Shown here piece after piece: positions 23,758-34,621 of a stretch of DNA of 64,000 nt. The position numbers and the translations under genes were made by a program. The notes beneath the pieces are model-generated. The model saw only the letters and a list, made by a program, of their open reading frames with translations. It made no database searches and had not been told where the DNA came from. The stretch spans positions 496,001 to 560,000 of the forward strand of contig NC_085881.1 of assembly GCF_035222275.1 (NCBI RefSeq), written 5' to 3'. This DNA is from Podospora bellae-mahoneyi. Lineage: Eukaryota; Ascomycota; Sordariomycetes; Sordariales; Podosporaceae. Numbering within the stretch: the stretch's first letter is position 1; each line of letters opens with the position of its first letter.

Positions 23758-25161
23758 ATGTCGTCACCAACATCGAGTGCCGCCCACGATCCGAGATCGC
23801 GCCCCACCACGGTACCTTCCAAATCCCGATCGTTGGAAGCCTCGAGGACGCGGAGGCTGCTTTTTAAAAGCCCGCGCCGCAAGCATCAGGCAACCATGGA
23901 CAGTTCCTCTCCTCTTCATCCCTCCTCGTTCAACAATCCCGCAGCTGCCCCTCATCCCCAGGCTCCTACACAGATACCCTTCCTGCAGTCACCTGCTGTC
24001 ATCCCTCCTCGGACTACATCGTCAAACTTCGCTGCCTCGACAGTCCCACCAGCTTCAACAAAACCAAATTCTAAAACCATCCTAGAGAGCAGTTGGCTAT
24101 CAGGCTCCGCTGCAAACCCTAGTCAGACAACACCTGGCCATACCCGCCATCAAAGTCGCAAACCTTCTGTTACTTCCAATTCCTCGTTTCCCTCAAACGC
24201 AATGGCTCAACAACAACCGCCAGACCCCTCCCGTTTCGCAACCGAGGATTTCTTCCTCAACACCAAGAGGCTATGGACAGAACAGAAGGACAAGGTCCTC
24301 ACAGCCCCATATGATTACCTCAACGGCCACCCAGGCAAAGACTTTAGATCCGCCCTCGTCAACGCCTTTGACGCCTTTCTCGAAGTGCCAAAAGAATCCA
24401 AAGAAACCATCACCAAGGTGGTTTCGATGCTTCATACAGCCTCCCTCCTGGTCGACGACGTAGAAGATAACTCTCTCCTCCGCCGGGGTCTCCCGGTGGC
24501 GCACACCATCTACGGTATTCCCCAAACAATCAACTCGTCCAACTACATCTACTTTGTTGCCCTCCAAGAGCTCCAGAAGCTCAAGAACCCAAAAGTAGTC
24601 AACATCTTTGCCGAAGAGCTCCTGAACCTCCACCGCGGCCAGGGAATGGACCTCTACTGGCGCGACACCCTCACCTGCCCCACCGAAGACGAGTACCTCG
24701 AGATGGTGGGCAACAAAACGGGCGGGTTATTCAGGCTGGGCATCAAGCTGATGCAAGCTGAATCCCGCAGCCTGACGGATTGCATCCCCCTTGTCAATGT
24801 TATTGGGTTGATCTTCCAGATCGCGGATGATTACCAGAATCTCTGGAGCAGGGAGTACACCGCCAACAAGGGCATGTGCGAGGACCTGACGGAAGGAAAG
24901 TTTTCGTTTCCGGTCATCCACAGCATCAGGAGCAATCCGTCTAATTCCCAGTTGCTGAATATCTTGAGGCAAAAGACTACGAATGAGGAGGTGAAGAGGT
25001 ATGCGGTTTCGTATATGCAGAGCACGGGGAGCTTTGAGTATACGAAGAAGGTGGTACACACGCTGATTGAGAGGGCGAGGAGAATGGCAGATGAGCTGGA
25101 TGAGGGGAAGGGGAGGGCGGTGTTGGTGCATAAGATTTTGGATAGGGTTGTTATTGATTGA
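23758..25161 (+). CDS. al-3: Geranylgeranyl diphosphate synthase (al-3 type)
   Basis: Single exon, 467 aa. It condenses IPP with allylic diphosphates to C20 GGPP for carotenoids, protein prenylation and other isoprenoids. The first Asp-rich motif, DDVED at 233-237, is followed by NSLLRRG.PVAH. The second motif, DDYQN at 357-361, is the form usual in ascomycete [22 protein letters not shown] and a [12 protein letters not shown] stretch confirm the family. The catalytic domain begins near residue 160; the preceding part is Ser/Pro-rich and of low complexity, as in Neurospora al-3. Its first 46 residues are very basic ([13 protein letters not shown]), and Met47 could be an alternative start. No cyclase, P450 or other terpene gene is adjacent, which argues for the primary-metabolism enzyme. 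Confidence 0.95.
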   Translation: MSSPTSSAAHDPRSRPTTVPSKSRSLEASRTRRLLFKSPRRKHQATMDSSSPLHPSSFNNPAAAPHPQAPTQIPFLQSPAVIPPRTTSSNFAASTVPPASTKPNSKTILESSWLSGSAANPSQTTPGHTRHQSRKPSVTSNSSFPSNAMAQQQPPDPSRFATEDFFLNTKRLWTEQKDKVLTAPYDYLNGHPGKDFRSALVNAFDAFLEVPKESKETITKVVSMLHTASLLVDDVEDNSLLRRGLPVAHTIYGIPQTINSSNYIYFVALQELQKLKNPKVVNIFAEELLNLHRGQGMDLYWRDTLTCPTEDEYLEMVGNKTGGLFRLGIKLMQAESRSLTDCIPLVNVIGLIFQIADDYQNLWSREYTANKGMCEDLTEGKFSFPVIHSIRSNPSNSQLLNILRQKTTNEEVKRYAVSYMQSTGSFEYTKKVVHTLIERARRMADELDEGKGRAVLVHKILDRVVID

Positions 25162-25617
25162 TCGCAATGGTTATCTTTAGAGCAGGATCTTTCTCTATTG
25201 TGTGGCGAGGAGTTGAGCGATCTGTTCTTGTTTAAGAGCCAATACCTATGATACCTATGATGAAGTGGACAGAATAACCGGTATTGCAACTCAGGAAGGT
25301 GTAATAATCTTCAACTTGCGCCTTTTAATATGGGGAATAAGATTAGGGGAATATGATTAGGAGAATATGTTTAAGGAAATCTTTACCTAGCAGCGCATAA
25401 AGTTATGAAGCGTATTGCGCGTTAGGGTTTCATATTTTTCTTCCTTGGCATTCTCTATCTCTTTGTCCACCACGGGCAGCAACACCAATTTCCAGCCACG
25501 CGGTAAACCTCAAGTTGCAACCAAAGCAGTGTAACCAGTCTCACAAACGGAAAGAAGCATGATCATAACTCATCCCATTCATAAACCTATCCTCTATCAT
25601 TCTGTAGTTCTGTTAAC
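25162..25617. other. Convergent 3' intergenic region
   Basis: 456 bp between convergent stops; AT-rich, with no gene or repeat of note. Confidence 0.7.
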
Positions 25618-27205
25618 CTAGCCAGTAACATTCTTCCTCCTCACCATCCTCACCCACCTCCTTCTCCTCCACTCCCCCCTCCGTCCCATCCCCTCCTCCC
25701 CCTCCTCCCAACTCATCCCCCCATTCTGCCTCATCGGGGTAGCCTGATTACCGCTCCTCACCGGCTCCTTCTCACTTTCCTCCCCAATCGTCCCCATCCC
25801 CCCACCACCACCAGCAGACTTTTCCGAAGAAGAGGCGATATCATAAACCCACCTCTCCCCCTCCGTCTCAATCTCCACGCCCGTAATAATCCTCTCCTCT
25901 ACCCACTCCCTGCTCCACAGATCAAGCCCCCACTTCTTCTCTGACCACTCCCACCCTTCTGGCGGCTGGACATCCTCAAAGAATCTCGTTCCCTGCGGTC
26001 GCTGCCCGGAGATGCGTTGGGCTGATAAAGGGTCGTATGGCGAGGGGGAAAAAACCCATGGTTCCCACTCCCCTCCGGGGTAATGACTCAACCGTTGAAG
26101 TTCAAAGATTTCCACCTCGCGGGTTTCAGGGGCGGAGTCGAGGATTATTTCCTTCGATAGCAAAGCTGGGATGTCAACGGTGGGGATTTTAACCGGGTGA
26201 GGGTCGGTCGGCGAAGAGAGCGTGGGATTGTGGTGAAGGTACTGCTCCGTGGCTTGAGCGACAAGCCTGTTGATTGTTGGGTGAGCAGACAATATGGCAC
26301 CCCAGCCCCCCACAAGCATGAGGTAGCGCCAGGGGATGAGGTGGGCTGATATGAGCATTACTACCAGAGCGGCGAATAGCCCGACGAAAATAGCGGATGA
26401 GAGCGCCTCGTCGGAGAAGTTGGTGACGGGGACGATTAGAGTCACGACTTTGTCGTGGACGACGGAGAAATCCTCCATGACGTTTTGGAGGTCACCCATG
26501 TTGCGGAAGAAGTCCTTGGACAGCTCTTTGGTGGGCTGGAAGTTGCGAGCTGGTGCTAAAGGAGGGCCACGGGGGGAATAGCCTAGGTTTCGGACTTGGT
26601 GGTCGGAGTCGGAGGATGTTGACGGGGCAGGGTGACGGGTGATGAAGGAGGGGACGAAGATGAAGAATACGGCTATCGCGAGGGGAAGTGCGAAGAGGAG
26701 GTAGGGGTCGAGGCAGACGAAGGTGTAGACTGCGAGGAGGGAGAGGGTGTGGGCTGGTTTGCGCCATGAAAGCACTTTCAGAGCTCGAGACTGGAATTTG
26801 AAAACCACACCAATGCGAGCGTTGAAGCGGCGGAAGTTGTTGGACATCAAAGGGATAGAGAATCCGGGTCGTTCGGCAAAGCCTGGAGGGTCGTCACCTC
26901 CCATGATGGAGGGTGTTTGTGTGTGACCATCTTCTGCTGGTATCACTTGTGATAGAAGTCTGTATGAGAAGTGGTTAGCATACCAGGGCTCGAAATTAGA
27001 AGAGTGGAAAAACACAAAAGACCTACTTTTCTAGTAGTTTGTCTTGTATACTTGCAGCCCGAAATATACCATTCTTCAAGCTTTTTACTTTCCTCGCCGA
27101 GCGAGATTGATGATCTTGTGGTTGTGATGGTTGGCTTTCATCACCTTCTGGCATGACGGATTCATCGGCGGCAGTCAATAGCTGTTCTTCCAGTTCATCC
27201 ACCAT
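25618..27205 (-). CDS. PEX23-family (Pex30/31/32-like) dysferlin-domain protein
   Basis: Two exons, 27205-27027 and 26959-25618, with a 67-nt intron (GAAAA/GTAGGT...ATACAG), giving 506 aa. Family members shape ER subdomains and control peroxisome number and size. After an acidic N-terminus there are two hydrophobic hairpins, about residues 123-165 and 245-290, resembling the reticulon-like region of Pex30. A dysferlin-type domain covers about 335-440 (EVEIFELQRL, EWEPWVFSP, PPEGWEWSEKKWGLDLWSREWV and GERWVYDI), with the usual Trp-rich repeats. The C-terminus is Gly/Glu-rich and ends in a very basic segment (WRRRRWVRMVRRKN). Which of the yeast paralogues it matches cannot be settled from sequence alone. 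Confidence 0.9.
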
Positions 27206-30073
27206 CGTGATAATAAGTCAAGGGCGATCGTGATGTTTATCGATGATTATGCGCTGAAGACCAGAGTGTTGATGATTCTGTCTCACTATTCTGTTCTTGG
27301 ATGCATGTGAATCTCATGCATCACTCATGAGAGCCCCACAACCAGTTCGATGGTCAAGTCTGGATGAGAGCCGGTCCCAGGAGTCGAACTGCGCGATACG
27401 CAGGAGTCTCGATGAAAGAATGGATTCAACCGTTGACGGGTGCTCGGTAGATGAGGCTGTTACAATTGTTGAAGGGGAGATGCCGATAAGATTCAGGTGG
27501 TGGCTGTAAGACTGAGGTTGCGTGTCTGGTGTCGTCACTGGTGAACCTCTCAAGCCCGGGCCACACAACGTCACATGCCACAAAACTGGGCCAAGACAAG
27601 CGCTACGTTTAGGTGCTGCAAAGTACAGCAGAAAGGACATTTGTGCATAAATAATCAGCATCTTTGTTACATTTCACGGAACGCCATATCACACCATTCG
27701 GCCAACTTGCGTGGAATAAGAGTGTACGACCAAAACATGCGATTCCCAAAACCACGCGCTGAAGCACGCCCGTTCGTACCGGAGCGCCGGGTTCGGTGGC
27801 TACATCCGGGGCCGTCACTCCGCTAAAAGGTACGGAATTCGGCAGGCCATCTGCAGGGTCCCGCGAATCCTGCTTTTCTCCGCCGTGTCCGATGGCTTCT
27901 CCAAGAACGAGGAGCCTCACCATTGTTTGATGCTACATCAAGAACGTTGACAGGAGATGAGCTACGACATTTACTGATGATAATACGGCGTAGTATAGCG
28001 CGCCTGGCACGCGTGGTTGGCGCGTGGCCGAAATGTTCTCGAAAATCGGAATGAACTGGGAAATGCATCAATACTACTCCATACCACCGGTTGGTTCTGC
28101 ATCCAAAAACAGTCAACAACCGAACATTATTATCTCCCCGGCCAGTTTCGATGAGACAAGATCGGAAATTAGGGATATAACTCGCCCTTCTATCTGAAGA
28201 GCCAATGGCCATGACGGCTCGGGGCATTTCCGGGTCGATAGTCGAGATGCCTTTCAAGATGAAATCCATTGTCGCATAATAACGAGCCGGGATGAGGGGC
28301 CGGGTTGCTGAGGTCAATTCCTAAACCGTCTTAATGCCCTCTGTTAAGCAAACAAACAACAGCCAGGTAGTCGACAACAAGCAAGGTCGTGCTGGTTGCT
28401 GTGTTGTTGATAGGCACGATGTGCCGATGGACCCATTCAGGCACATGTACAGATAGATCTAGGTATGTAGGGACACCGCTTCTTCGCAACACGATACCTG
28501 GAAGAGGGGTTTGCAGCAGCGCGGTGCACAGGTGGCAGGCTGGGAAGCTCTCGATGCTGGAAGGTGAGTGGTGCCAAGCAAGGACCGCAGAAGCCGAGCG
28601 GAACCCGCTGGCAGCAGAGACTGTGCTCGTCATTCCCGTTTTGAAGACAGCCAGGCAGAGTTTGCTGGCTTGGTGGTGTTTTTGGCGGTCCCCTCCTCAC
28701 CGTCGACGAGTCGACGCCACTAACAGCTAGCATCTGAAGTGTTGCCGTGCCTTGAATGGGACAATACTGGCATTGTGCTGCAAGGGCAGCCTTCCTCCTG
28801 CATGTTGCTCCCGTAGCGCCGTGCTAGAGGGCCGACAGTTTCGAGTTTGTTTTTGTTTCCTTTGCCCGATGCCTCTTTTGCATTGCTCTGCGACTCTGGA
28901 AATCTCCAAAAAAGATTCAGTCTCCTATTCATGGCCCCACATGCCCCTGGACGCACGTACCATACTGAGCCGAGCGGTTCGTTTGCAACTGACTAAGTTA
29001 GGAGCTGTCGTGATTCATATCCAATCAATCGAGTGACAGATATATGAGGAGCTGACACGCCCTGTGGTTGTTGTAATTCTATCATGTTTTGAGGCAGAAG
29101 AAGAGAAGAGCTGCAGAGAGAGGCAGAGAGAGGCAGAGAGAGGCAGAAAGAGGCAGAAATATAAGGGTTTCTTACCGTAAACTTTATGTGGTGGGACGGG
29201 GGCCAACGTCGGTCCAGGTGACGGGAGATGTGTTTGCACGATCCAGCCAGCCTCAAAGCAACCGATCGATGGCCCTGCTCGGAGTGATCGAGAGAAGGAG
29301 TAGGTTGTCATTGTCCTCGATGAATGAAGTGAAGCAGTCTCCACGTGTTCCGCGGGCTCTGCAAAAGGTTCCAGAACATGTCGTGCTTCCTTTGACGTTG
29401 ATGATATCGAGGTGCACCTTGCATACCGTTCCCTCGCCTCTTGCACTCCACATGCCGTTCAGCTGTTGCCCAGTGAAAAAAGCGTGCTGCTTGTCACGAC
29501 CGCTGAAAGTTGCAGGACACCCCAGTGGGGCCCACCAAGCCCAAGCCCAAGCCCACTGCCCGCTGCCACCTGCCACCAAAAACAGCCTGCAAAACAACTG
29601 TCTCTCTCGCCAGTGGTGTGTCCCAGACCAGAGAGAGTGGAGGCCAAGAGACCAGCAGCGTCCCTGCACCACTTGACCCTCACCTCTTCTTCCATTGTTC
29701 ACTTCACGACGTACGCTCCCAGTGCGCGAGAAGCCACCCCCATTGTATTCTCGACACGCTCGATCCCACACTCTGCGCGCCCCCGGAATGAGGTAGCCTT
29801 TCGATTGTTCTCAGCTCCCTGACCGGACTGAGCCTTGGACGACGACGCTTCTAACCACTGGCGTTGATCCTTTGGGGGTTCGAATTCAATCTACGCTGCC
29901 GAAGCGTGAATTGCAGCCATCGCCTACAGACTGACGCCGGGACATTGGCCTCTCCCGAGCCCACCAGCCTCTGCCACATCATCATCCTCTTCAAGCACGA
30001 CCCCCATTGATTTAGAGACTCTTGGCCGCTGCTGCGACGGAAAAAAACGAGTGGCGCGTTCTCGGCCGGCCCT
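27206..30073. other. Intergenic, no gene supported
   Basis: 2.9 kb between the divergent PEX23-family and Pom1-like genes. Short open frames occur on both strands without recognisable domains. A 10-bp tandem repeat is annotated at 29111-29160. The last several hundred bases are likely the long 5' leader of the kinase gene. Confidence 0.6.
29111..29160. repeat. 10-bp tandem repeat, AGGCAGAGAG unit
   Basis: Five 10-bp units in register. Units two and three are identical; the first and the last two carry substitutions. It is purine-rich on the plus strand, in the upstream region of the kinase gene. Confidence 0.85.
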
Positions 30074-33000
30074 ATGAATAGAGACCATCGCGCTCCGGCT
30101 GGGCCCAGACGGGAGAACCAGTCGCCCACCAGGTTGTGCTCCCCCTTTTGAACTGGCTGTGTCTTGAATTCGCTGCCTCGTTGGCGTCGAAATATTCACT
30201 GGCACCTGCAAAAACTTTTGCGGCACATGGGACCGTTGCCTCATGCAGAATTGTGCTAACCCTTGCTATTGTTTTGTTATTCTAGGAGACCGCTGAACCT
30301 GAACCCCCCCAGTCCCACCAAGATCGGCTCCATCAGACGGCCCACCGTCGACGCTCCAATGCTCAGTGCGTCCTCTTCCAACAACCACTCCCTCTTCTCT
30401 TTCGGGGCTGGGAATGGCGTGTCCAATAACGTGACCGACATCGCCAACGCATCCTTCGAGTTTCTGCCCTCGGTCAGCTTCGACGACCTCCAGAGCAGCC
30501 TCGAGTCTGCATCGACCGACTTCAAACTCACGCAATTTCCTTCACCGACTGGGCAGGGAACAATTTTGGGCGATCGAAGTGCGGGCAACAACCACAACAT
30601 GGTCGAGCGCCCCGACATGACACGGCCAAGCGCCGCTGCCCATGCCTTGCCTCAGCAGCCTGCCATCACGCGTTCACGAACAGGCTCAATTCTACGAAGA
30701 CCTAGCACGTCAAGCAGGCCGCCTCAACCTAGCACTGCTTCTACGCCATCTGGTACCCCAGGCGTGCCCAATCCTCCCACTGCTCCGGCTGCCATGCGTG
30801 CGCGCCGACAAAGTCATTATCCCCCAGTCTCCAACCCCAATCCCGCCAAGCCGCCACGGAAGTCAACTGGAGATGTTCAGCTGGGAGAGGCTCAGGTCAA
30901 AGAGGTGCAGACCCGAAAGCGGAGACCTAGTGCGGTGTCTTTATCAGACAGGCCCGTCCTCGAGGCTTCAAGAGCGTCAGTGGATGTTGCACCTCGATCT
31001 ACGGTAGTGGAGAGCATGCGGCACCTGACAAGCTCGAGGGCATCCAAGGCAAGGTCTGTGCAGCCATTGCCCAGATCCAACCAGGATATGCTCACACCAG
31101 ACACCACGCTCAAACCCGAACATACTCACATAGCTATGGCAATGCCTCGCTCCCCCAACAGAGTTGCCGCCAAGGGTTCTACTCCAAGCTCAGCGAAACG
31201 GATATCTGTCATGCCAGGAACTCATCATGCCAGTCACGCCACTGGACTGGGTGCACGAACTATCAGCCCTACCGATACAAGACGAATGAAACGCCTATCT
31301 ACGATGCACCACGTTCAACAGGGCCCTGTTGCTGGCGCTTCCCCCGCGCTGCCCCATCCACCACCTATTTCGGCCGACGGTCGCGCCTCGTCTCGATCCC
31401 CCTCTATGCTGCCTCGAAAGATCTCGACCCCTTCGTCTTCACGAACCACGCCCGACCACACCAGAAAGTCATACAGCTCAGGTCTGTCCGTCAACTCAAG
31501 CACCAGTCTCAACACGGTGCGGACGTCCACTGGCTCCATGCAGCAGCGAGCAATGCAAGGTGCAAATAGTTCGCGATTGCCTGCCCCCAAGGCGCTCAAT
31601 CTTCACAATTCGGCGAGCTTTGACAGCAGCGAGGAAGTGCCACCGGTGCCCGCGATTCCAAAGGCGTACGAGTCTCCAAAGGAGGCGCATCTCGAAGCTG
31701 CTTCGTTTCTGGAGAAGAGGAGGTCCAACCTGGCCTATGATGCCAGCAGCATCCATAGCAATTCCACAGCGAGTATATCGGGCGCGCAGACGAGTGATTC
31801 AGCACCTGCCAAGCTTCAACGTAAGCCAAGTAACAGGAAGACAGTACACACCTCGAAGCTGGATCTCGAGAAGAATCCTGCGGCAGCTCAGTCGAAGAAG
31901 AGCTTGCAACCGCTGCGGTTGCCGCCCATCACCCTTGGTCCCCTCAGCACCCCAACCGCGGCCAAGATTGCTGCTCTTCAAACTCATGGTGACAGAAATC
32001 TCTCCCCGCCCCCATCAAGGCAGATCCCAAAAACGCCGACGACTCCCATGACGGCATCGAAGGGCACATTTTTTGGAAGAATACGGCCTGAAGACAGGGC
32101 CGATATACAGCATCTCAGGAGCAGCGCGTCGGTGCAGAGGCTTCATCGTGAAAGTCCTGCCACTACGGCAGAGCCACCGACCAGTTCTACTGAGTCCTTT
32201 GCTGGTGTGAAGAATGGAACCGCCAGATCAGGGCCGTCGCCTTTCTTGAGCCAGTCGGTGCCGAAAGGAGGGAACTTCGAGACTACTTTGTTCAAAAGGT
32301 CAAAAACTGGCGGGGATTTCACCCAGCCTTTGGATGCAGCAGCAGACGTGCCAGTTCAACACAACAAGCCCTCGGGGCCCCGAGCGCAAAAGTCTGTCGC
32401 GACACGGCCTGCAGGTGGAAAATCCCCGCCACCGCGTCCCAGTCCGGAGGAGCCGCCCACTCCTTCTTCCATGAGCTCTCTCAGGCGCAAATTGAGCTTG
32501 TCCTGGAAGAGAAGCGCCTCCAAAGCCAGCGGAAGCCAAGGACACCACGGAGAGCAAAACGCCGTCAAGCATGATTCAATGCCACCGCCGAGGATTCCTG
32601 TCTCGGCAACTCTGAACAACCTTCCCACCGGCAAGCCTCCAAGTCCCACTCCGTCCACGAAATCCAATGGCAATGGGACATATCTGGAGTCACGAAGACG
32701 GAAGAGCTCGGCCTCCAGCTTGAATGCGGTGCTTTCCGGGGAACGAAATCGCGGTGATACCGGTACAGCAGCTAAGAAGGATTCGACCCTGGGAACAGTG
32801 AACGAGCGTGCTACGGTTCCCCACAACTCGTCTGTGGTGCAAAGGATACTGAAACCTAAGGGCTCTACGGCAACTCTTCGACACCACGACGTTTGGAATT
32901 CGGAACTCGACAAGGACGATTTGATTGCAGAAGATGAGATGAGGAAGCTTGGTTCACGGCGTAAGGATACTGAGCTGGCAGCCAGAACTTTGGATGCTCT

Positions 33001-34621
33001 CCGCAAACGTGCCTCGGCCAAGGAGCGCGTCAGCCCTCAAGAAGCCATCAGAATTGCAGTTCTCAATATCTACGAACGGGGAGAGATTGTGGACTATAAG
33101 GACATCTACTTTTGCGGCACACAAAACGCGGCAAAGGTTGTGGGTGATGTTCAGTCGGAGAGTCCCAATTTCGGCTACGACGATGAGCGCGGTGACTACA
33201 GCATCGTACCCGGTGACCATCTTGCGTATCGCTATGAAATCATAGACGTGCTCGGAAAAGGAAGTTTCGGTCAGGTGGTACGGTGTATCGACCATAAGAC
33301 TGGCGTTCTCGTAGCCGTCAAAATCATCCGCAACAAGAAAAGGTTCCATCAGCAAGCCCTGGTTGAGGTCAATATTTTGCAGAAACTCCGCGAATGGGTG
33401 AGTGCCTTTCCTGGGGATACGTGCCTGGCGCCCGAGCTCTAACATGACTTGCAGGATCCCAAAAACAAACACAGCATGGTCAACTTTACGCACAGCTTTT
33501 ACTTCCGAGGACATCTTTGCATCTCCACCGAATTATTGGACATGAACCTCTACGAATTCATCAAATCGAACGCTTTTCGGGGTTTCTCACTGAAGCTGAT
33601 CCGCAGATTTACCAAGCAGATGCTGAGCTCACTCAACCTACTAAAGCAGCACAAGGTTATCCACTGCGACTTGAAGCCCGAAAATATTCTCTTGCGCCAC
33701 CCTCTTCACTCGGAGATCAAGGTTATTGATTTCGGTTCGAGTTGTTTTGAAACGGAAAAGGTGTACACGTACATTCAATCCCGGTTCTACCGTTCCCCCG
33801 AAGTTATCCTTGGTATGCAGTACGGTCTGCCCATCGACATGTGGTCTCTGGGTTGCATTCTCGCCGAGCTCTATACGGGTGTGCCAATTTTCCCTGGCGA
33901 GAACGAGCAGGAGCAGCTGGCCTGTATTATGGAAGTGTTTGGCCCACCGGAAAAGCATCTCATTGAGAAGTCGACACGTAAGAAGTTGTTTTTCGACAGC
34001 ATGGGCAAACCTCGCCTCACCGTCTCCTCAAAGGGCCGTCGCAGACGCCCATCCTCAAAAACACTACAACAAGTGCTCAAGTGCGACGATGAAGCATTTT
34101 TGGACTTTATCGCACGCTGCCTCCGCTGGGATCCCGACCGCCGCATGAAGCCTGAAGAGGCGATTCGCCACGAGTTCATCACTGGCCAGAAGACATCTGT
34201 CCCCATCAGAATGCGCGAAGGGTCCCCCAGCAAGCGTACCAATAGCATCTCGGCCCCCAGACCCCTTCCCGAGCCTCCAGCAGCCGTGAGGGCCGCTACT
34301 ATGCGAGCGCGGGAGGCTTCCGGTCCCAACAACGGGTCGGTCGGTACGAAAACCGGAAGCATGCCAACAGCCGCGGCCCGTAGGACCTCCAACATGAGCA
34401 CCGCATCTAGCATGAATGGCAGTATCTCCAGTGTGAAGCGTACGAGTAACGGAACCACAACGACTTATACCAACGGCAATGGCACCATCGGCCCCAGCAG
34501 TTTACCTAGAGCATCTCTGCGCAGCGTGAGTGGTGGGGTTGGGCCTGTGGGCCTGTCCAACAACTCCAAAACAGACCTTGCCGCAGCAGGTGCAAACGCA
34601 GCCATGAGTCGCCGCGCATAG
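30074..34621 (+). CDS. pom1: DYRK-family protein kinase, Pom1-like
   Basis: Proposed exons are 30074-30132, 30286-33397 and 33455-34621, giving 1445 aa. The second intron (57 nt, GTGAGT...TTGCAG) is secure. The first (153 nt) rests on a TCTAG acceptor at 30285 with a CTAAC-like branch and exact phase closure to ATG 30074, but its donor GTTGTG is weak. A start at ATG 30359 is the alternative. About 1000 residues of Ser/Pro-rich, basic, disordered sequence precede the kinase: GKGSFG near 1010, AVK lysine, HCDLKPEN at 1127-1134, DFGS, then YTYIQSRFYRSPE, the DYRK Y-x-Y autophosphorylation loop. The NLYEFIKSN segment points to the Pom1/DYRK2 branch rather than Yak1. A Ser/Thr/Gly tail of about 140 residues ends the protein. 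Pom1 sets polarity and cell-size gradients at the cell tips in fission yeast. Confidence 0.9.

Noticed and set aside
29089-29676. 195-codon frame over the 10-bp repeat
   Set aside because: Its opening is a repeat-derived Arg/Glu run, and the rest has no domain or splice structure.
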